A DNA stretch of 64,000 nucleotides, taken from contig DUBH01000021.1 in NCBI GenBank assembly GCA_012960415.1, forward strand, positions 62,001-126,000. Direction: 5' to 3'. The notes under the pieces are model-generated. The model was not told where the DNA came from, did no database searches, and saw only the letters and a program-made list of their open reading frames with translations. The position numbers and the translations under genes are program-made. The stretch comes from Henriciella sp. (lineage in GTDB: Bacteria; Pseudomonadota; Alphaproteobacteria; Caulobacterales; Hyphomonadaceae). Positions 9,422 to 17,761 of the stretch are shown piece by piece. Each line of letters starts with the position of its first letter. The first letter of the stretch is position 1.

Positions 9422-9437
9422 TTAACGCTTCCTTTAC
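9422..9437. promoter_or_regulatory. CtrA-like box between fliF and fliL
   Basis: TTAAC-GCTTCC-TTTAC differs from the CtrA box TTAA-N7-TTAA at one base. It lies 53 bases before the fliL ATG and 68 bases before the fliF ATG. In Caulobacter, fliF and fliL are class II flagellar genes activated directly by CtrA, and their promoters contain a TTAACGC-type element, which matches this position. The site is read from sequence; its function is inferred from that parallel. Confidence 0.45.
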
Positions 9438-9489
9438 CGGGGATTTACTAAAGCAGCGGTGTGGAATGATGCATTGCCGAGAGGGGCAG

Positions 9490-10002
9490 ATGGCCGCTGA
9501 TAACGCCCGCAATCCGAACGCAGATGATGTCGCGCCCGCCGAAAGCGGCGGCAACCTCCTTGTAAACTCTGCGATTATTGCCGTCATCTGCGGTGCAGCC
9601 GCTTTTGGGGCAGTCTTCTTCCTGACCCCGTCCGCCACAACCGAATCGGCCGCCTGCGCCGTCACACCGGACGCGCACGGACCAGCCCCTCTGGCGAGCG
9701 CCGACACCGGTTATGTAGAGCTTGAAGACATGCTCATCACGGTCGGTGACGGCGCCAATGCGCGTTACGTCAAAGTCAACGCAGTCGTCATGACGCCTGC
9801 CGCTGAGGTCGAGGCGGTTCGGGCCGCTTCTCCGATGCTTCAGGATGCTTTCCTGACCTATCTGCGCGCGATTGATATCTCGGATTTTGAGGCAGAAGCC
9901 TTTTACCCTGACTTAAAAGAGCAGCTGTCGCGGCGCGCCGAACTCGTCCTTGGCGCAGAGCGCGCCCGCGGCGTCCTGATAACCGAATTCATGTTGAGGT
10001 AG
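9490..10002 (+). CDS. fliL: Flagellar basal body-associated protein FliL
   Basis: Inner-membrane protein near the stator and MS ring. The 170-residue product has a polar N-terminus, one membrane segment at about residues 20-42 (VNSAIIAVICGAAAFGAVFF) and a periplasmic domain ending in RARGVLITEFMLR, the usual FliL terminal pattern. The open frame runs back to 9397, but GAGAGGGG just before the ATG at 9490 and the family length favour 9490. It leads a forward run with two small flagellar-associated genes and lies opposite fliF. Confidence 0.87.
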   Translation: MAADNARNPNADDVAPAESGGNLLVNSAIIAVICGAAAFGAVFFLTPSATTESAACAVTPDAHGPAPLASADTGYVELEDMLITVGDGANARYVKVNAVVMTPAAEVEAVRAASPMLQDAFLTYLRAIDISDFEAEAFYPDLKEQLSRRAELVLGAERARGVLITEFMLR

Positions 10003-10006
10003 CGCC

Positions 10007-10513
10007 ATGCCGGAATTTCAGATCACTGACCTTGCGCTTTTTCTCGTCTCGCTTGCAGCCTGCATTTATTGCGTGCAGCTCTCACGCAGGCTGAAATCCC
10101 TGCAGGACACCCGCGACGGGCTCGGCGCCACCATCATGGCGATGACCAAGTCCGTATCCGCTGTCTCGTCCGCGACCACGGAAACCCGCAACCAGGCTGG
10201 CGAACTGGCCGCCCGGCTGAGCAAGCTGATGAAGGAAGCGGACGCGACATGCGACCGGCTGGAAGCGCTGGTCGAGCGCGCTGATCGCGCCGCCCCGCGC
10301 CGCCCTGCCCCAGCGCCGGCCCGCCCAAGGACAACCTATGACGAGCCTGCCCGTGAAGCGGCCCCGGCGAGACTGTCTGCCGGGTCTGAAGGTGGGCTCG
10401 AACAACTGATCGACGAAATGCGTGCGCGTCAGGAAAGGCTCAAAAAAGCCGCGCGCAATGGCGACTTCCTTTTCGAAGACGACGAAGCCTGGGTCACCCA
10501 GAACCATAATTAG
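10007..10513 (+). CDS. DUF6468-like membrane protein of the fliL operon
   Basis: The 168-residue protein has one membrane segment near the N-terminus (LALFLVSLAACIYCVQL), a helical stretch (about 35-95, rich in A, E, K) and a proline/alanine-rich linker around 95-125. The C-terminal part is amphipathic (LEQLIDEMRARQERLKKAARNG). The pattern and the position between fliL and a MotE-like gene match a conserved alphaproteobacterial family of unknown function, which I believe is DUF6468. It starts 4 bases after fliL and ends 14 bases before the next gene. A role in the motor or stator is suggested by context only. Confidence 0.65.
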   Translation: MPEFQITDLALFLVSLAACIYCVQLSRRLKSLQDTRDGLGATIMAMTKSVSAVSSATTETRNQAGELAARLSKLMKEADATCDRLEALVERADRAAPRRPAPAPARPRTTYDEPAREAAPARLSAGSEGGLEQLIDEMRARQERLKKAARNGDFLFEDDEAWVTQNHN

Positions 10514-10527
10514 GACCTGAAAGAGAG

Positions 10528-11190
10528 ATGGCCGGAAAAGCGCGCACACATGTTCTGATCACGCTCGGCGTCCTCTTCACCGTGGGCGGCGTCGTGCGCA
10601 TCCTGCCTGATACGCTGGCATCTGCAGAGAATACCTCTCCTCCAGCCGCGGCAGTCGAAGCGGCCGCCTCTCCTGCCCAACCCGCCGCACAGTCGACGGA
10701 AGCCGCGCGCGGCGAACAAGCTACGCCCAACGTCTCGACAGAACCGATGGCAGCCCTGCCGTCTGAGTTCTGCCTGACCGGAGAAGCCGCCGCAGCGCTC
10801 GCAAGCGACCAGAGCGTGCTTCAGGCCCGCTCAGCCGACTTCCAGCAGCGCGAGATCGACCTTCGAGCCCGCGAGGCTGACCTTCGCCGCAAGGCTGAAG
10901 AACTCACCGCCCTGCAACAGGCCGTCGAGGCGCGCTGGGACGAGATGACTGTGAACGCGGAAGCTGACCTCGAACATCTCACCAGAATGTACAGCGCGAT
11001 GAAGCCTGATCAGGCTGCGCCGATCTTCAACCAGATGGACCCGAATTTCGCTGCCGGCTTCCTGCGCCTGATGGACAGCGACCAGGCCGGTCTGATCCTG
11101 GCGAGCATGCAGTCTGACAAGGCTTATGTGGTGAGTGTGCAGATGGCCAATCGCAATCGCGATATTCGCTCTGCGAGCCGCGCTCCATAA
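10528..11190 (+). CDS. MotE-like periplasmic protein with MgtE-N-like tail
   Basis: The 220-residue protein starts with a membrane segment or signal anchor (LITLGVLFTVGGVVRIL). An Ala/Pro-rich linker follows, then a coiled coil (about 95-140, DFQQREIDLRAREADLRRK). The C-terminal module is MgtE-N-like (RMYSAMKPDQAAPIFNQM, then FLRLMDSDQAGLILASM). This layout is that of MotE in Sinorhizobium, a chaperone for the periplasmic motility protein MotC. A motility role here is inferred from layout and from the fliL operon. GAGAG precedes the ATG. Confidence 0.7.
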   Translation: MAGKARTHVLITLGVLFTVGGVVRILPDTLASAENTSPPAAAVEAAASPAQPAAQSTEAARGEQATPNVSTEPMAALPSEFCLTGEAAAALASDQSVLQARSADFQQREIDLRAREADLRRKAEELTALQQAVEARWDEMTVNAEADLEHLTRMYSAMKPDQAAPIFNQMDPNFAAGFLRLMDSDQAGLILASMQSDKAYVVSVQMANRNRDIRSASRAP

Positions 11191-11248
11191 GGCTTTTCTG
11201 CGACTTTACGGTTTGCGTCGCGCAGCAGAATGGCTAAGGCGTCATTTC

Positions 11249-11863
11249 ATGAACAAAATCACCTTACATAAAGGCGACCTGCCCGGCGATCTCGATCTTG
11301 GCCGGGAAATTGCCGTCGATACCGAAGCGATGGGTCTCAACCCTTTTCGTGATGCGCTGTGTGTCGTCCAGCTTTCAAGCGGCGACGGGACGGCACATGT
11401 CGTCCAGCTCGACCGCAGCTTCGATTGTCCGAACCTGAAAGCGATGATGGCAGACACGTCCAGCCTGAAGCTCTTTCATTTTGCCCGCTTCGACGTCGCC
11501 ATGATGAAGCACTGGCTTGGCATCGATTGCGCGCCGATCTGGTGCACGAAGATCGCGTCCAAACTGTGCCGCACATATACGGATCGTCATGGCCTCAAGG
11601 ATGTCGCGCGCGAGATTGCAGGCGTCGACATGTCAAAAGCCCAGCAGTCATCCGACTGGGGCGCGCCAGAGCTCACAGACGCGCAGCTTCAGTACTGCGC
11701 CAGTGACGTCCTGCACCTCCACGCCATCAAGGCTGGTCTGGAAGAAATGCTCAAAAGAGAGGGCCGTCTGGACCTTGCGCAGGCATGCTTTGATTTTCTA
11801 CCGGTCCGGGCACAACTTGACCTTGAAGGTTGGGGCGATACAGACATTTTTGCGCACAGCTAG
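11249..11863 (+). CDS. RNase D-like 3'-5' exonuclease
   Basis: A 204-residue DEDD-superfamily exonuclease. Motif I is AVDTEAMGL (D-x-E), motif II is HFARFDVAMM, and motif III is YCASDVLHLHAI with the tyrosine and aspartate of the DEDDy subgroup. It lacks the C-terminal HRDC domain of full-length RNase D, as is usual for the short alphaproteobacterial form. The frame is open from 11135, but the ATG at 11249 starts the conserved domain; the earlier part overlaps the MotE-like gene. It precedes lptC. Confidence 0.85.
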   Translation: MNKITLHKGDLPGDLDLGREIAVDTEAMGLNPFRDALCVVQLSSGDGTAHVVQLDRSFDCPNLKAMMADTSSLKLFHFARFDVAMMKHWLGIDCAPIWCTKIASKLCRTYTDRHGLKDVAREIAGVDMSKAQQSSDWGAPELTDAQLQYCASDVLHLHAIKAGLEEMLKREGRLDLAQACFDFLPVRAQLDLEGWGDTDIFAHS

Positions 11864-11949
11864 GGACAGACTATCGCCGCATTTTGCGCTGATAGGCTGA
11901 GGGGAAGGGGCGCCGTGAACACGGCATTTAGCAACGGAAAGCAAGGCTA

Positions 11950-12639
11950 TTGGCTGTAGACTCAAATAGCGCCCTCAGCCTTTGGGAGCCGCGGCGGCAG
12001 ATGACGCTTGCGCAGGCGCGCAAACGGTCTGCGCTTGTTGCCATGCTGAGGCTCGCCTTTACCGCGGGCGCCGCCATTGCTGCGGGCATTATGGTCGGCC
12101 ACCTTGCCGCAAACGCTGTCACAAGCGGCCCGGGCAAGATTGAACAACTGACCTCGGAAGAAGTCGTTACCATGGTGAATGCGAGGTTCACCGGCCGCGA
12201 CGAAACGGGCAGCACGATCGTGATCACAGCTGATACCGCCCAGCGCCAGCGCGACAACCCGGAGCAGATCGCCCTGCAGAACCCCCGGCTTGTGACGGAG
12301 GACGGGACAGAAATCGACGCGCCGTCCGGCCTTTACGACCAGGCCGCACAGACACTGGCCTTGTTTGAGGATGTCCGTCTGGTCGATGCCCAAGGCTACG
12401 ATTTTCGTTCTACTTCAGCGAAAATGTTCATTAGTGAGGGACGCGTGGACGGAATCGATCCACTTGTCGGGTCAGGTCCCCTTGGCGATGTGACCTGTGA
12501 CACGTATGAGATTGTTGAAGATGGCGATCGGTTGCGTTGCCGTGGCAATGTCAACATGACGATCTTTCCAGGCGGGCGCGATGCACCAGGCAACGCATCG
12601 GCCGCAAACCCGGCGCCACCGGCCGTCGATGAGGAGTAA
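11950..12639 (+). CDS. lptC: LPS export protein LptC
   Basis: Bitopic inner-membrane protein that passes LPS from LptB2FG to LptA. The 229-residue form has one membrane helix at about 31-54 (LRLAFTAGAAIAAGIMVGHL) and a periplasmic beta-jellyroll with repeated strands (LQNPRLVTEDGTEIDAPSG, FEDVRLVDAQGYDF). An acidic, proline-rich tail follows. The start is uncertain: TTG at 11950 has only AAGG three bases upstream, and ATG at 12001 has no better ribosome site. The gene is followed after 8 bases by lptA. Confidence 0.83.
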   Translation: MAVDSNSALSLWEPRRQMTLAQARKRSALVAMLRLAFTAGAAIAAGIMVGHLAANAVTSGPGKIEQLTSEEVVTMVNARFTGRDETGSTIVITADTAQRQRDNPEQIALQNPRLVTEDGTEIDAPSGLYDQAAQTLALFEDVRLVDAQGYDFRSTSAKMFISEGRVDGIDPLVGSGPLGDVTCDTYEIVEDGDRLRCRGNVNMTIFPGGRDAPGNASAANPAPPAVDEE

Positions 12640-12647
12640 GTACTGAG

Positions 12648-13196
12648 ATGATGAGACGTCTGATCACGACACTGGCTATTGCTGCAATCGCTGCCCCGGC
12701 AGCGCTTGCGCAGATTTCCGGCGAAGGCGGTCCGATCCGGGTCAACGCCGATACCAGTGAAGTTCTGGAACGTCAGCGTCAGGTGGTCCTGATCGACAAC
12801 GTCGATATCATGCAGGGCAATGCCCGCCTTCGCGCTGACAAGGTCACCATCTATTATGGTGGCACGGGCGAAACCCAGACTGCGGGCATGAGCGGCTTTG
12901 GCGACATCGAGTCGATGGTTGCCGAGGGTGAGGTCTTCTACGTGACGCCAGATCTCAAGGCGACCGGCGATGTCGGCACCTATGATGCGCGTGCAGACAC
13001 CATCACGCTGACCGGCGAGGTCGTTCTGGTGCGCGGCGAGGATGTCGCAACGGGCCGGCGTCTTGTGATGCGCCTGGAAGAAGGCCGCACCACACTCGAT
13101 GGCGGCGACGGCCAGGTCCAGTTCAATATCTCTCCGAACGAGAGACAGGGCGCTGAAGCCGATGGCGAGACGCCTTCGGAAGATGCATCAAATTGA
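12648..13196 (+). CDS. lptA: LPS transport periplasmic protein LptA
   Basis: Periplasmic bridge protein that carries LPS to the outer-membrane LptDE complex. A signal peptide (LITTLAIAAIAAPAALA) precedes an OstA-type beta-jellyroll: VNADTSEVLERQRQVVLIDN, then DIMQGNARLRADKVTIYYGG, and later strands with GEVVLVRGEDVATGRRLV. Length of 182 residues is typical. The acidic tail after about 165 is probably disordered. It lies between lptC and lptB, the usual order. Confidence 0.88.
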   Translation: MMRRLITTLAIAAIAAPAALAQISGEGGPIRVNADTSEVLERQRQVVLIDNVDIMQGNARLRADKVTIYYGGTGETQTAGMSGFGDIESMVAEGEVFYVTPDLKATGDVGTYDARADTITLTGEVVLVRGEDVATGRRLVMRLEEGRTTLDGGDGQVQFNISPNERQGAEADGETPSEDASN

Positions 13197-13284
13197 ATCG
13201 ACCGGTCTAAACGGATATTAAGCCTGATGGCATAAACATTTATCCGGGCGGCAATCTTCCGCGCCGGGCAAGGGAATGGATTTT

Positions 13285-14019
13285 ATGACGACAGAAGCTA
13301 CAGGTCTCGTAGCGCACGGGCTTGCCAAGTCGTTTGGCAAGCGCACGGTCGTCAGAAACGTGTCCCTTTCCCTGCAACGCGGTGAGATTGTTGGTCTTCT
13401 CGGGCCGAACGGCGCGGGCAAGACAACGTGTTTCTACATGATCATGGGTCTGATCGGCGCCGATGCCGGGACGATCGAGATTGACGGGGCGGATGTAACC
13501 ACCCTCCCCATGTATCAGCGCGCACGCCTGGGTGTCGGTTACCTGCCACAGGAAGCCTCTATCTTTCGCGGGATGAGCGTCGAGGAGAATATTCTTTCGG
13601 TCGTTGAACTCGTCGAAAAGGACAAGGCCGCTCGCAAGCGGGAAGTCGAAGCCCTTCTGGAAGAGCTGCACATCACACATCTTCGCGAACAGCCTGCCAC
13701 CTCCCTTTCGGGTGGTGAACGCCGGCGCGTGGAGATTGCGCGTGCACTCGCCTCCAGACCGAGTTTCATGCTTCTGGACGAACCGTTTACCGGTATCGAC
13801 CCCCTCGCCGTGTCGGACATTTCCGATCTGGTCGGTTATCTCAAGCAACGCGGACTAGGCGTTCTGATCACTGACCACCAGGTGCGAGAGACGCTTCAGA
13901 TCGTGGACCGGGCATCGATCATCTATGATGGCGGCGTGCTGTTTGAAGGTACGCCTCAAGATGTCCTGTCGAACGAGGATGTGCGCAGGGTCTATCTCGG
14001 CGAGCGGTTTGCTGCGTAA
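13285..14019 (+). CDS. lptB: LPS export ABC ATPase LptB
   Basis: Cytoplasmic ATPase that powers LPS extraction with LptF and LptG (not in window). Visible motifs are Walker A GPNGAGKTT (residues 40-48), the Q-loop region GYLPQEASIFRGMSVEENI typical of LptB, signature LSGGERRRVEIARAL, Walker B FMLLDEPFTGIDP and the switch histidine in LITDHQVRET. An ATG at 13276 is in frame, but AAGGGA at 13270-13275 abuts it; the ATG at 13285 has correct spacing and gives 244 residues. rpoN starts 5 bases after its stop. Confidence 0.95.
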   Translation: MTTEATGLVAHGLAKSFGKRTVVRNVSLSLQRGEIVGLLGPNGAGKTTCFYMIMGLIGADAGTIEIDGADVTTLPMYQRARLGVGYLPQEASIFRGMSVEENILSVVELVEKDKAARKREVEALLEELHITHLREQPATSLSGGERRRVEIARALASRPSFMLLDEPFTGIDPLAVSDISDLVGYLKQRGLGVLITDHQVRETLQIVDRASIIYDGGVLFEGTPQDVLSNEDVRRVYLGERFAA

Positions 14020-14024
14020 CGCCT

Positions 14025-15536
14025 ATGGCCATTTCACAACGTCTCGACATGCGCCAGGGCCAGTCCCTGGTGATGACCCCGCAATTGCAGCAAGCGATCA
14101 AGCTGCTGCAGCTGTCCAACATCGAACTCGCTGAGTTCGTTGAGGCGGAAATCGAGCGTAATCCCCTGCTCGAACACGGCGAGAGCAGTGATCGCGACGA
14201 CAGCGACCGTGAAGCGCCAGAGCGGGCCTCAAAGCGCGAAGAGCTCAACCTCGATGACAATTCGGCGCTGAATGAAGCGCGTGAAGCGATGGATGCGCCC
14301 AAGGAAGACCTCTACGATGGCGGCACCACGTCTGACAGTGCGACGACGGCCAACGAGATGTCTGGCCCGTCCGCCCGCACCGACTGGTCGCAGGCCGGCT
14401 CTGGCGGAAGCTTCTCTGGCGACGATTATGATTTCGAAGGCTCGCTCAGCTCTGAAACGACGCTGCATGAGCACCTTCACAAGCAGATTTCCATGTCCGG
14501 CCTCTCGCAGGCTGATCAGCTGATTGCCGCGCGTCTCGTCGATGAGACGGACGAGGCAGGCTATTGCAAGACTGACCTCGAAGAAGTGGCGAGCGCCCTC
14601 GGCGCTGATGTGGCAAATGTCGAGGCCGTCCTCGAAGTCTGCCAGGGATTTGAGCCTGTTGGTGTCATGGCGCGCGACGTCAGCGAATGCCTTGCCCTTC
14701 AGCTGAAAGATCGCGATCGGCTCGACCCCGCCATGCACGCGCTGGTCAGGAATCTCGACCTCGTCGCCAAGCACGATATCAAGGGCCTTTGCGACATCTG
14801 CGGTGTCGACAAGGAAGACGTGTTCGACATGATCGCCGAACTGCGCGCGCTCACCCCGCGTCCGGGCTCTGCCTTTGCCAGCGGCACGACAATCGCTGTC
14901 GCCCCTGATGTTTTCGTCCGTGAGATGCCGAACGGCATGTTTGCCGTGGAGCTGAATTCGGACACGCTGCCGCGCGTCCTCATGGACAAGGCCTACTATG
15001 CCGAGGTCAGCGCCCTGCCGATGCGCGAGCGCGAAAAGGAATTCATTTCCGAATGCGCGCAGAACGCTTCCTGGCTGATCAAGTCGCTCGACCAGCGCGC
15101 CCGCACCATCCTCAAGGTCGCCAGCGAGATTGTGCGCCAGCAGGACGCTTTCTTTGCTCATGGCGTCGCGCATCTGCGCCCCCTGAACCTCAAACAGGTC
15201 GCTGACGCGATCGACATGCATGAATCGACCGTCAGCCGTGTGACCTCAAACAAATATATGGGTACCCCCCGCGGCCTGTTCGAACTGAAATACTTCTTCT
15301 CGGCAGCTATCCCGGGCACGGCAGGCGGCGACTCCCACTCTGCCGAGGCTGTCCGCTACCGGATCAAGCAGCTGATCGATGAAGAGGGCAACAAGGTTCT
15401 CTCCGACGACAAGATCGTCGAGATTCTCACAGAATTCGGCATCGAGATTGCCCGCCGGACAGTCGCGAAATACCGCGAGAGCCTCAACATCCCATCCAGT
15501 GTACAGCGGCGCCGACAGATACGTGCCAGCGCCTGA
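14025..15536 (+). CDS. rpoN: RNA polymerase sigma-54 factor RpoN
   Basis: Alternative sigma factor that needs enhancer-binding activators. Region I is seen at the N-terminus (MRQGQSLVMTPQLQQAIKLL; ELAEFVEAEIERNPLLE). An acidic low-complexity region II spans about 50-140, the core-binding region III follows, and the RpoN box near the end reads ARRTVAKYRESLNIPSS. The helix-turn-helix region (MHESTVSRVTSNKYMGTPRG) precedes it. Length of 503 residues is typical. Likely targets in this window are the late flagellar genes; hpf and ptsN lie downstream as in many proteobacteria. Confidence 0.96.
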   Translation: MAISQRLDMRQGQSLVMTPQLQQAIKLLQLSNIELAEFVEAEIERNPLLEHGESSDRDDSDREAPERASKREELNLDDNSALNEAREAMDAPKEDLYDGGTTSDSATTANEMSGPSARTDWSQAGSGGSFSGDDYDFEGSLSSETTLHEHLHKQISMSGLSQADQLIAARLVDETDEAGYCKTDLEEVASALGADVANVEAVLEVCQGFEPVGVMARDVSECLALQLKDRDRLDPAMHALVRNLDLVAKHDIKGLCDICGVDKEDVFDMIAELRALTPRPGSAFASGTTIAVAPDVFVREMPNGMFAVELNSDTLPRVLMDKAYYAEVSALPMREREKEFISECAQNASWLIKSLDQRARTILKVASEIVRQQDAFFAHGVAHLRPLNLKQVADAIDMHESTVSRVTSNKYMGTPRGLFELKYFFSAAIPGTAGGDSHSAEAVRYRIKQLIDEEGNKVLSDDKIVEILTEFGIEIARRTVAKYRESLNIPSSVQRRRQIRASA

Positions 15537-15561
15537 AGGCACATGCCCTGCGTGTAGCGCA

Positions 15562-15627
15562 TTGACTCAACCTGTCACGAAATTATGGAGGCGACGCCTC
15601 GTAATCCAAGATTTTGGGCGTTATACT
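15562..15627 (+). promoter_or_regulatory. Probable hpf upstream control region
   Basis: TTGACT at 15562-15567 is a good -35 hexamer with a weak -10 (TATGGA, 15584-15589). A separate TATACT at 15622-15627 could be a -10 without a clear -35. Between them is the perfect palindrome GAGGCG-A-CGCCTC at 15588-15600, which may be an operator or a short hairpin. Which elements are used cannot be decided from sequence. Confidence 0.3.
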
Positions 15628-15651
15628 GGGAACCCATAACCGGAGAGTTCC

Positions 15652-16248
15652 GTGCAGATACAAATAGCAGGACGGAAGATGGACCTCGGCGAGTCGCTCA
15701 AGACTCGTATCGAAACGGGCCTGGAAGCTGCCGTCACCAAATACTTCGACCGGGATTTTGATGGTCACGTCACCGTCAGCCCGAGCGGCCACGAAACCGA
15801 AATAGATTGCAACATTCACTTGCCGTCCGGCATCATCCTGCAATCGACGGGTAAGGCCGAAGACCCATACGTCGCGCTCGACGAGGCGCTGAACAAGATC
15901 GAGAAGCGCGTGCGCCGCTACAAGCGCCGCCTGAAGGATCACCACAAGAACGGCCAGTCGCCTTTCCCGAGCGAGCCTGCATCCGCCTTCGTGCTGAAAG
16001 GTGCGCCTGAGGGTGAAGACGAAGATCCGGCAGAGACTGGCGAAGACGGCAATGCGCCTGTAATTGTGGCAGAAGCTGCCGCACAAATTCGCACGATGAC
16101 AGTCTCGGCGGCGGTCCTTCAGCTTGAACTTGCCGACGCCCCCGCACTCATGTTCCGGAATGCTAAACACTCTGGTCTCAACATGGTGTACAGGCGTGCA
16201 GACGGTAATATCGGTTGGGTCGACCCGGCCGCAGACAGCAAATCCTGA
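15652..16248 (+). CDS. hpf: Long-form ribosome hibernation promoting factor
   Basis: Binds the small ribosomal subunit and, in the long form, dimerises 70S ribosomes in stationary phase. The 198-residue product has the N-terminal RaiA/HPF fold (IQIAGRKMDLGESLKTRIE; LDEALNKIEKRVRRYKRRLK), an acidic linker and the C-terminal dimerisation domain (LMFRNAKHSGLNMVYRRADG then NIGWVDP). The start is GTG at 15652 after CGGAGAG. It lies between rpoN and ptsN. Confidence 0.9.
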   Translation: MQIQIAGRKMDLGESLKTRIETGLEAAVTKYFDRDFDGHVTVSPSGHETEIDCNIHLPSGIILQSTGKAEDPYVALDEALNKIEKRVRRYKRRLKDHHKNGQSPFPSEPASAFVLKGAPEGEDEDPAETGEDGNAPVIVAEAAAQIRTMTVSAAVLQLELADAPALMFRNAKHSGLNMVYRRADGNIGWVDPAADSKS

Positions 16249-16267
16249 CAGAACATCCGGACGCGTT

Positions 16268-16741
16268 ATGGCGACTGATTTGACGAGCCTTCTCGCTGAA
16301 GGCGTAATCCTTGAACCTTCTTCCGCTGACAGCCGCAAACAGGCGCTGACGCTGCTCAGCCAGGCGCTTGCGGCCAGGACGAAGCTCGATGCACGCGACA
16401 TCTTCGATGCCGTGATGGAGCGCGAACGTCTTGGCTCTACGGGTGTCGGTGAAGGGGTCGCCATTCCGCATGCCCGGATTGACCGCCTGCCACACCCAAT
16501 TGGTGGATTTGTGCGTCTTGAATCCGGCGTCGACTTTGATGCCGTCGACGAGCGCCCTTGCGATCTCGTTTTCATGCTGATTGCACCGGTCGGGTCAGGC
16601 GCAGATCACCTGCGCGCCCTCGCCCAGGTCAGCCGGACGCTGCGCCAGCCGACCGTCCGCGAAGCGCTTCGCAAGGCAAAGGACAAGTCGGAAATCCGCA
16701 AGATTCTCTGCCCGGAAGCCGCAAAGGCATCCGCCGCCTGA
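16268..16741 (+). CDS. ptsN: PTS IIA-like nitrogen regulatory protein PtsN
   Basis: EIIA-Ntr phosphoacceptor of the nitrogen-linked phosphotransfer chain (PtsP, NPr). The 157-residue protein shows the EIIA fold with the phosphorylatable histidine in GVGEGVAIPHAR (His68), and FMLIAPVGSGADHLRALAQV in the second half. The open frame starts at 16124 inside hpf, but the ATG at 16268 fits family length. It is separated from hpf by 19 bases and is the usual last member of the rpoN-hpf-ptsN group. Confidence 0.92.
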   Translation: MATDLTSLLAEGVILEPSSADSRKQALTLLSQALAARTKLDARDIFDAVMERERLGSTGVGEGVAIPHARIDRLPHPIGGFVRLESGVDFDAVDERPCDLVFMLIAPVGSGADHLRALAQVSRTLRQPTVREALRKAKDKSEIRKILCPEAAKASAA

Positions 16742-16819
16742 TCGAAGGGCGCCTCGCGCGCCATTGACGAACGCAGAACCCGGCTCATCTTGTCTCCCGA
16801 AAGCTGAGGGAGGCATCCA

Positions 16820-17761
16820 ATGACATTCAAGACTTTTACCCAACGGACCGCCATGGTGGCTGCGCTCGCGCTTGCAGGCGCAGCGCCTGCACTGGCCCAC
16901 GGGTCACATACCCACACGGCGCAGACGGCATCGCCCACGCCCGTCGAAACGACTGACCTTGGCGACGGCATCTACATGCTGACCGGTCGCGGCGGGAATA
17001 TCGGTGTCCTGTCCGGCGAGGACGGCACCTTTGTGATCGATAGCCAGTATGCCGATATGGCCCCTGCCCTGCTTTCGGCGATTGAGGACATCTCTGGCGA
17101 GGCCGAGGTGCGCTTCCTTCTGAACACGCACTGGCACGGCGACCATACGGGCGGAAACGTACCCATGGCAGATACCGGCGCGACCATCCTCGCGCATGAC
17201 GGGGTCCGCACGCGCCTCACCACCGAGAATTCGAGCCAGATGGGCGGCGAAACACGCGTCACCCCACCTGCCCCAGAAGCTGCCTGGCCGCTGGTTACCT
17301 ATTCAGAAGAGATCCGCGTTCACCTGAACGGTCAGACCATTCACATCATACACCTTCCTGATGCCCATACGGACGGCGACTCGGCTGTCTATTTTGAGGA
17401 AGCCAATGTGCTCCACACTGGCGACGTCATGTTCTCCGGTCGTTTCCCTTTCGTGGACGTCTGGAGCGGCGGCACCTTCGCTGGCTACATCAAGGCACTA
17501 TCGACGCTTTACGACCTGACCAATGACGAGACCCGCATCATCCCAGGTCACGGCCCGGAGTCGACGCGCGAGGACATCAAGAAGCTGCGCGACATGATGG
17601 TCGCCGCTGTCGCCGCAGTGGAGGAGGAAATGTCGGGCGGTGCGTCGCTCGAAGCCGTTCAGGCCGCCAATCCGCTCGCGCCTTGGGCAGGCGAATGGGA
17701 CTGGGGCTTCATCAATGCTGAGCGCTTTACCGCGCTCATCTACACCGACCTTTCCAGCTAG
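16820..17761 (+). CDS. Secreted metallo-beta-lactamase-fold hydrolase
   Basis: The 313-residue protein begins with a signal peptide (AALALAGAAPALAHGSH). The metal-binding motif THWHGDHTGGN (H-x-H-x-D-H) follows, with further metal ligands in HLPDAHTDGDSAV, LHTGDVMF and IIPGHGP. The family includes SoxH-like and quinoprotein-associated hydrolases as well as B3-like lactamases; the substrate cannot be told from sequence. GGGAGG precedes the ATG. It converges on the moeB-like gene, with a 4-base overlap of the two stops. Confidence 0.85.
   Translation: MTFKTFTQRTAMVAALALAGAAPALAHGSHTHTAQTASPTPVETTDLGDGIYMLTGRGGNIGVLSGEDGTFVIDSQYADMAPALLSAIEDISGEAEVRFLLNTHWHGDHTGGNVPMADTGATILAHDGVRTRLTTENSSQMGGETRVTPPAPEAAWPLVTYSEEIRVHLNGQTIHIIHLPDAHTDGDSAVYFEEANVLHTGDVMFSGRFPFVDVWSGGTFAGYIKALSTLYDLTNDETRIIPGHGPESTREDIKKLRDMMVAAVAAVEEEMSGGASLEAVQAANPLAPWAGEWDWGFINAERFTALIYTDLSS

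Noticed and set aside
9470..9486. Sigma-54-like TGGAATG...TTGCC before fliL
   Set aside because: The spacing between GG and GC is 11, not 10, and it would place transcription start inside the ribosome site.
14229..15221. 330-residue reverse frame inside rpoN
   Set aside because: Antisense shadow; rpoN is intact and well conserved on the other strand.
15583..16575. 330-residue reverse frame opposite hpf and ptsN
   Set aside because: Covers two clear conserved genes and their junction; no motif of its own.
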